This document shows positions 25,601 through 34,600 of a stretch of 37,268 bases of DNA, in pieces (position 1 is the first letter of the stretch; every line of letters starts with the position of its first letter). The notes beneath the pieces were generated by a model that saw nothing but the letters and a program-made list of their open reading frames with translations, did not search any database and had not been told where the DNA came from. The stretch spans positions 1-37,268 of the forward strand of contig JAIYDB010000078.1 of NCBI GenBank assembly GCA_027487695.1. Direction: 5' to 3'. The position numbers were made by a program, and so were the translations under genes. This stretch comes from Cytophagaceae bacterium. Lineage in GTDB: Bacteria; Bacteroidota; Bacteroidia; Cytophagales; Flexibacteraceae.

Positions 25601-28600
25601 AAGTATAACTACGTTGATTAGTGGAAACGAAACCACTTTGGTTACCATCGCCATAAATGAAGTTATAGGTGGCACCTGCTACCACATTAGCAGTAAACTG
25701 AACTGAGAATACCCCACATCCTGTTGTACGATTTACAGTTAAGGTATTATTACCCTTCGGCAACACAACTATGTTCTTTTGGAAGGTACTATTACAACCA
25801 CCTAAACCTGTTGCAGTTAGGCGAACTGTGAATACTCTTGGGGTAGTGAAGTTATTAGCAAATAACCTATTAGGTCTTTCTAATGTGCTAGTTTGTCCAA
25901 AGCCGAAGTCCCATAGGAACGATGTTGCTCCTGTTGTAGTGTTTGGAATGGCTAAACGAGTTCCACTGCAAAGCGTATCTGGTAAGTTGAAGCCTGCAGT
26001 TACTTCAGGATTTACTCTTATTCGTTTGGTAAGGGTAATTTCACAACCTTCGGCAGTAGTTGCTCTTACTTGTACATTATATACCTGCGATAAACTTCCT
26101 GTATTACGGAAGGTATGTCTTGCATTACCTACCGTAGTTGTTTCAGTAGTACCATCTGCATAGTTCCAAGCAAACGAAGTGAAGTTGCCTGTTGGCGCAC
26201 TAAAGTTTACATTGAATGGACCACAACCTACACTATCAGATGCTACCAAATCGGCTGCCGTGGCACCTAATGGGAATACCCTGATAGTTTGAGAAGTGGT
26301 ATTGAAACAGCCATTATCGCCAAAGGCAGTTAAACTAACGGTATAGGTAATTGGACTGCTGGTATTGTTTACCAAGCTAAAGGTTGGGTTGGTAGCTGTG
26401 CTTGTCGCCCCACCACCGAAGTTCCATAAATAGCTGCGGGCATTACTACTTGTATTATTGAACTGCACTTGTAATGGTGCACATCCAATAGCAGGGGCTG
26501 TAAAGTTTGCTAACACCCCAGGGTTAACAGTAATGCTTCTAAAAGCGGTATCGGTACAACCGTTTGCAGAAACTGCTATAACCTGAACATTATATGTTTG
26601 TGGTGCGCCGGTAGTATTACCAAATACCTTTTCTATAGAGGCAGTATTGGTTACTTGAGGGGCTGTGCCATCGTTAAAGTTCCAACGGTATTCTGAAATG
26701 TTAACTCCAGATGCGGTAAAGCGTACATTTAAAGGTGCGCAACCATTGCTAGCACTACTTACTAAACCAATATTAGGTTTGGCAAAAACCGTGTAGGTTT
26801 TACGGAATACTTTTGTGCAATAGGCAGCCGTAGCACGTAGCGTAACGGTGTATTGTTGTTGTAAACTAGTGCTACCATTGGTAAAAGTAGCAATAGGTTC
26901 AAAATCGGTACTAGTTTGTCCGTTGCCAAAGTCCCACGCTAATGTAGGCGCCGCAAAAAACGGATTGGTACTTGTTGTATTTCTAAATGCAACGACGAGC
27001 GGACTACATCCTGCAGAATTTAAGGTATCAAAACCTAAATCAATATTTGGGAAAACAGTGAGTGATATACTTGCAGTATCAGGACATCCATTTGGCGAGA
27101 AGGCTATTACCCTTGCGGTACGAACTAAGTTTTGTACTGAAGTAAGGTTGCTATAAGTATGTTGAACTGTGTTGGCTGTTGTTTCCAAACTATCGCCATC
27201 ACCAAAAATGAAACGATATCTAGTTGGTTGAATATTAGAAACATTAGCACGTAGTGTAATTAATTCTGGACCACAGAAGGCAGTTTGCGAGGCAGTAAAT
27301 GCAATGGCTGGCTGCTTTACCACCACTATTTGCTTGCTGATAGTTTGGCTGCACTGGCTATTACTTGCGGTAACACTTACAGTAAGGGTTCTGTCATTTG
27401 CTGTATTGTTGAAATACAGGGCTTGAACATCCCTAGTGGTTAAAGTTCTACCATCGCCTAGGTTCCAAGTAAAGTTAGTAGCTGAGGCATTGGTAGTATT
27501 AGTAAAACTGAAACGTGCAGGAGAACAAAGGGTATCGGCATTTACATCAAAGCCAACTTGAAGACTTGGTAAAACAGTAATTGGCGTTTCTGAAACCGAC
27601 TTACAACCGTTAGGACTAGTTACACTTACTCTTGGCCTTACCACAAATGAACCGTTGAAAGCGATTGCTACATTCTCAACCGACCAGTTATCAAAGCCTA
27701 CTCCTTCATTCACTAACTGAACCAAGCGAATACGGGTAGCTATAGTTCTTGCAGCTATTGGTAAAGCTTGACTAACCGTAGTCCAATTGGTAAACAATTC
27801 TAAATTTATGGTTGAAATGGTGTTCCAAGTTGTTCCCCCATTAGTACTGAACTGAATAAGTACTGGCTTGTTAGGTTCTGCAAAATCGCAGCCTGAACCA
27901 CCGCTACCATTTTTAAGAGCAAAACTAAGGGTTGCTCCATTCGTAAATTCAAAATCTTGGGAAACCAATTGTCTAGGTCCTGCCCCGTTAAAGTAAAGCG
28001 CATTACCATTTAAGGCACCGCAAGCTTGGGAGATAGTACCGTTATGGCTAGCCCAAACACGAGGGTTAACAGCCACATCAAAACTATCTGAAATTATGCC
28101 TGAAAAGGTATAATTAACGGTTGAACCTGTATTTGAACGAGTTTGTCCGTTGCCAAAGTCCCAATCAAAACGACTGCCAGCAATGGCATTGGTTGCGGTT
28201 AGGGTAGTAGCAAAAGGAGCGCAAGCAATTGTAGTAGTACTTGAAACTGCAACTATAGGACTAGGCAATACTGAGATTGTTCTAGTGATTACATTCGTAC
28301 AAGTGCCTGTTCCAGTATTGGTTGCTCTTAAGCTTACCTGTACATTTTGAGGTGCATTGGTATTATTGATAAAAGTGAAACTTGGATTAGCATCTGTGCT
28401 AGTGCCTTGACCACCAAAATTCCACAAATAGCTTTCTGCACTTGTTGAGGATGTATTAGTAAATGATAATGGTTCACCACTACAAACTGAAGCTAGAGAT
28501 GTAAAACCAGCTGTTACTCCAGGACGTACTGTGATTGTTTGCTTAATAGTATCGGCACAACCATAGGTATTGATTATAACTAAACTTACTGGAACAAGAC

Positions 28601-31600
28601 GATCGGCAGTATCGGTGTTGAGATAGGTACGACGTAATGTTTGGTCTGATAAGCTATTTAATTGATTTGCCTGTAAACGGAGGGTATCGGCGGCACCATC
28701 AAAGTTCCAGAAGTAGACTTCGTTGGTCCATGGTCTTGGCTCATAAGTAAATGAGATTGCCGCAGGTGAACAAGCCGAATTGGTATTTACTGTAAATGTA
28801 GCAGTACGTTGTGGCAATACCTTGAAAGTATGGCGTTGGATATCAGTACAGCCAGTTATGGTATTGGTAGCTTCAAGAGCGATATAATGCCAAACGGTAT
28901 CGTTCGGTAAACCTGAGAAATTGTAGTTAACCAAGTTTTGTGTGGTTGCCCTCAAAACACCGTTCACATACCAACGATATTGATTGGCATTCTTACTAAA
29001 GTTGAAGATGGTGGCCACACCACTATCACATAAAACAGTAGGTAAGTAGTAATTGGTATCAGCACCTACAATACTGCGAGAAAGCGCCATTTGAGGAATT
29101 ACCTTCGGCTGTAAGGTAAAGGTGGTTGGGTTACCTGCAACATTACAACCACCGGCATTTACTCTTATTGCTTGAATACTTGCCGTTTGAGCATTGTTTC
29201 CATTATTGGAAAGCACAACTTTTAAGGTTGGTTCTGTTGTACTAAATATTTGAGATACTGATCCATTCCTTGTAATCCATTTGTAGGTAGCACCTGCAAA
29301 AGCTTGGGTGGTGGCAACAATGGTATCTTCTGAACAATAAATGGTATTGTTAACCGATACAACTGGCTCAGCCGTTGGCTCTATGATAAATTGCTTATAG
29401 ATGGTATCTGAAACGCAACCATAAAAATTAGTGAGCAATAGCTTAGCTACAAGAGTCTGGGTAGTATTACTATTGTTTACATAGTTCTTTTGAATAGCCA
29501 AACGGTAAGCAGCATCCAATACATTTGGAGTTCCTACAGAGAATGGCGAATTAGCAACAGTAGTAGTACCATCGTGGAAGAATGCTTGCACCCTTGCAGT
29601 AGTTAATGGCACATAGAAATTAACGAAGGTATTTCCGCAGAAAGTGGAGTCGTTATTATCGTTTGAAAGTGGGCCTGTGCCAAGGTTTGTACCTGAAATA
29701 GTGGTATTAAAAGTCCAACTATCAATTTGAACATCAGCATTTACTGCAGGATAAAGCAATAAACTATCGGTCTTTGAGAAGCTGCAACCGTTAGGACTGG
29801 TAGCCGTTAAAGTGTATCTAATAGTTTGAGGAATGCCAGTGGTATTGTTAAGGATTACTGAATCTGATACTGCATTTGAGGTATACCCATTGCTCCAAAC
29901 CCAGTTATAGGTAGCTGCACCAATACTGGTATCGGCCCTAAAGTTTACCTTAGTAGTTCCGCAATTATTGAAAGAACCAACCGATAATATAGGTACCGCT
30001 CTGGTCGCAGGACGCACACGAATTACTCGGGTTAACCTACTTGCTTGGTTGGCGCAGTTAGTTGCCTTTAATTCTAAAGTGTAAAGTATTTCCCTTGATC
30101 TGTTAAGGCTGGCGGTATTGGAAACTTCATTTCTGTTTTCAAACAGGTAGGTGAAGTTTTGCATACGTCCCTGTACTAGGGAATCAATAATTACACCGCT
30201 TTGGTTTCGGATATACCAAGTATAGCCTGTGGCATTTAAGGTAGTATTTGTAATGGCAACATTAAATGCATTACAACCTTCTAAGGTATCAGTAACCGCA
30301 GTATTACCATTGATTGCGAAACTTGCAGATGGCAGTATAGTGGTGTTGTTTCTATTTACTGCAATCAATTTCACTACAGTATCAGAATAGCAACCAAAGG
30401 CAGATTGCACCACTAAACGGGCTTGTACCACTTGGTTATTGGTGCCGTTGTTTACATACACTTTGCTAAAGCTATTTGCCGAAGAGGTACTAGTGGTACC
30501 ATCGCCAAAGTCCCAAGCATAATTGACTGCATTGCTGCTTAGGTTGGTAAAGTTTACTGTTAATGGAGAACAACCACCATCTGCATCAATGTTAAAGTTG
30601 GCTCTTGGCGCAGGACGCACAATGATTTGCTTCCTCACTGTATCAGTCTCACAACCATTATTGCTAAAGGCAATGTATTCTATATTATAAATAGAATCGC
30701 TTCCAGCAACTGCGGTATTGGTAAAGGTTCTGGTGAAGGCATTTCTATTATTACTTGAAAGAATAGTAGCGCCATTTACTTTCCAAACGTGTCGGCTAGC
30801 GTTACGTGTATCGTTCAAGAATGTGGCATTTACCCTGCCGCAACCTGAAACTTGCGCTTGTAAAGATAACTGTGCAATCAAGGCGGGATTTCCTGCTCTC
30901 AATTGTACTTGTTGGGCAGGAGTTAGTGCATTGGTATCAATTACTGCAACCACAGCTTCTGGCAATTCATCAATTTGAATGATAGCTACATCTGTATTGC
31001 TGCAACTGAAGGCACTACCGCAAGTATCGGTACTAGTAGTTAATGCAACTGTATAAGTTCCACTTTGAGCAAAGTTCCAAGCAAAGTTTCTAGTACAGGT
31101 ATCTCTTAATAAAGTGCCGTTTCTACTTAATTGCCAGCGGTAGCCATCTGCCTTTCTAAAGGTTCTGCGATTAGTATTCCTAACTGTATCAGCGGCAAAG
31201 GGAACGTTATTTCCAGCACAAAGTCGTAGAGTATCATTAACGATATTTGATCTATAATCCAGACTATCAATTACAATGCTTGAAAATGGTCGGGGCTGAA
31301 CAGTTACTAATACCGCCTTCGTTTGCTGACAGCCATTAGCATCAGTACTGGTTAGGAAGTATTGCGTTGTTCCAAGTGGAGTTGCTATTACACTGGCTGT
31401 ATTAGCTGATGATAAACCAGCAGTAGGTCGCCAAGAATAGTTAACGCCACCCGTGGCAACCAGACTTGTATTGCCACCTTCGCAAATGGCAACATTAGGA
31501 CTTACAGCTAAAGTAGGCGAAGCTTCATTAAATCCATTCCAAATGCTAAATGAACGCCAAGAGTTAATTGAGGCATCAAATACCCATAATAAATAATTAG

Positions 31601-34600
31601 CATAACTAACATTAAATTCATTCGGAATTGATAGATTAGTAGGCAGGTTTGCGCTATCAGCAACCAAACCAGTTGCCTTATTAAAGAAGTAAATGCGGTT
31701 ATAACTGGTGTTGATTACTGCAATTTCTTTGTCTTTAATTCCTGAGTAAAGAACAGTTCTATTCCAATTTTGAGTACTTGAATTAGTTAATCCTGAAAGG
31801 TTAACGGTACCTACTAAAAGACCATCGGCTCTACTATATCTGGCAACCTGCAAACCATTCAAATAAAGCACTTCATTACTTGCAAAATCGTAAGCTCCAA
31901 CAGATTGAGCGCCAGGTTGCAACTGTCCTTCAAAAAGGGTAGTTCCACCACCTATTGCTACTTGGGCTGGATTTAATCTGGCAGCAAACCAGCCATTATC
32001 AAAGAAGCCATTTCCTTCTAATTGGTTGGTAGCAGGGTTCCACCACAAACCTCGGTAATCAAAACCTGCTTCAACATTATTAATTCTGCTGCCTGTGGCA
32101 TCGTAGGTGTTTAAGTCTAAAGTATCGTTACCAGCAACGGGTGAATAATATAATTGGGAAGTTGGGTTGTAGGCTACAGCAGTAACACCTGCACTTGCAT
32201 CCATTTGCAAACGTATAGGAGTTTCCACTGCGGTTAACCGCACATTACCTTCTGCACAATTGGTTGGTATACAACCTTGGGCAATATTATTTCTGGAATA
32301 AATAGTAAAAGTTCTGGTAGTAGTATCGGTACAACCGAGGGCACTGAATGCAATTTGCCTTATTGTTAGGAGGCTATCTCTTGTAGTAGTATTGATAAGT
32401 GTTCGGTTCACATTGGCCCTATCAAAAACAAAAACAGTATCGGTATTGCCAATTAAGTATTTGAAATAGGTAGCAGCATCGTTACTGGTATTGATAATTG
32501 CAATATCAGCTGGTGAACAACCACTTGCTCTACTTGTAGTAAATCCTGCAATAGGGTTTCTGTATAATTGAATGCTACGAGCAAAAGTATCGGCACAACC
32601 TTGGGTGTTCCTGGCAATCAGGCGAATTTGAACAAAGGTATCGGTCCTGTTTGGGGTGCGGAAAGTATAGGCAATAGGCAGGTTGGTAAGTGCTTCTACA
32701 GTATCGGTTCCGAAAATCCAAGTGTAGTTATTAGCACCAAAACTATTGTTGCGGAAAGTATTGGTAAGTGGACTACATCCTCTTAAACTATCAATAGTAA
32801 ACGAAGAAATAGGTCGTGGGAAAACAGGAACACTGAAAAACTGTGTATCGGTACAGTTTAGGCTATTTCTAGCGATTAAGCGAACCGTATAAATACTATC
32901 TCTACTTCTGAAAGGATTGGTAAATGTGAAACTAACTGGGCTAGTGGTATTTCTGTTTATGGTCTGGCCGTTACTAGCAGTCCATATATAGTTGCTGGCA
33001 TTCAGACTATTATTGGTAAAAGTAACGGTGGCACTGCCGCAATTCTGAGTGATAGCAGGAGTGGCAATGGCTTGAATTATCCCACGTACTCTTACACTAT
33101 CTAAAAATTCGCTTACGCAGCCAATATTGTTCGTAATCCTAAGTTTTATATATACTGTACTATCGGTTGTTGCTGCTCCTGTAAATGTGCGGATAAGATT
33201 AGCAGAGGCTGCTGTTGTAGTGCTATCAGTAAATCCATTACTTCCACCAAAGAACCAACGGGCAACAGTACCACCGCTACTTCTGTTGGCAAATGCAATA
33301 CGCAAAGGTGAACAACCCGAAGCCCCATTCTTTTGGAACCCTGCAATTGGTTGTGGTTTTACAATGATAGTACGCTCTAATGAGTCAATACATATATCAC
33401 TAGTCAATGAAATCAAACGGATAGTGTAAAGACTATCGGCTGTTGTACTAGTGTTTACCAATGGAAGGTTAAATGTGGCAGCGCTATTAGTGCCAAAGAA
33501 CTGAACACCATTTACTTTCCATAGATAAGTATTGGCATTGGTACTATTATTTGAAAGCGCTACCGAAGTTCCAGCACAAAATTCTTGGTTAGGAACAATG
33601 CTACCGTTTATAGCAAAATCGGCTCTTACCCTTCTGGAAATAGTGAGGGTAGTGAATGAGGTATCAAAACAACCACCAATATTCCTAGCAATTAAAGTAA
33701 CTGGAACTAGGCTATCATTTGCACCTATCAGGTCAAAATCTAGATTGAATGGTGCAGTTGATGATGTACTTACAACCCTTGAACCAATGAACCAAGTATA
33801 GCCATTGGCGGCATTACTTAAATTGGTAAACGTAATGGTTATTGGAGAACAACCACTTAAAACCGACGTTGCGAATGCTGCTGCTGGTTGCGGATCAACA
33901 ATGATGTTTTTTACAATGGTATCGGCACAGCCTTGGGCATTTATGCCAATTAAACGAACTGGGTAAGTAACAGCTTCCGTACCTCTGTTTACAAAGCGGT
34001 AGCTAAAATCTGAATTATTGAATCGGGCAGAATTAACGCCTTCTATTTGCCATTGGTATTGGAAAAGACCTCCCGTAATATCAGTGAAGTTTACCGTTAG
34101 AGGTGAACAACCATTAATTGAACCTAAGGCAGAATTACCATTGATATTAAAGTTTACAGTAGGTTCAGGATATACCAATAAATCAACTATTGTGCTATCT
34201 ATACAACCATTTGCAGACTGTGCAATAAGGGTAACAGGCACCGTAATGTTGGCATTAGAAGTGTTGATTAGGGTGTAATTCAACGACCCCAAATCGTTCC
34301 TCACGAAAGTGGCTAAAGTGCCTACTTTCCAAGTGTAGCGCACGCCACCTGTACTTAGGTTAGCTAATTGGATATTGAAAGGAGAACAACCACCTAATTG
34401 TGCTGCTTGAATAGATGCTCTTGGTTTACCAAAAATGGTGATGGTTTGTCCTACCGAATCTGAGCAACCGTTAGCCGTTACCGCCCTTAAAGTTACTCTA
34501 GTAGTTCTATCCGTTAAACTAGAAGGGAAAGTTCTGCTAACAGGACTTGCTGAAGTAGTTACTACAGAATCGGTTTCACTAAACTTCCAAACGTAACGTA

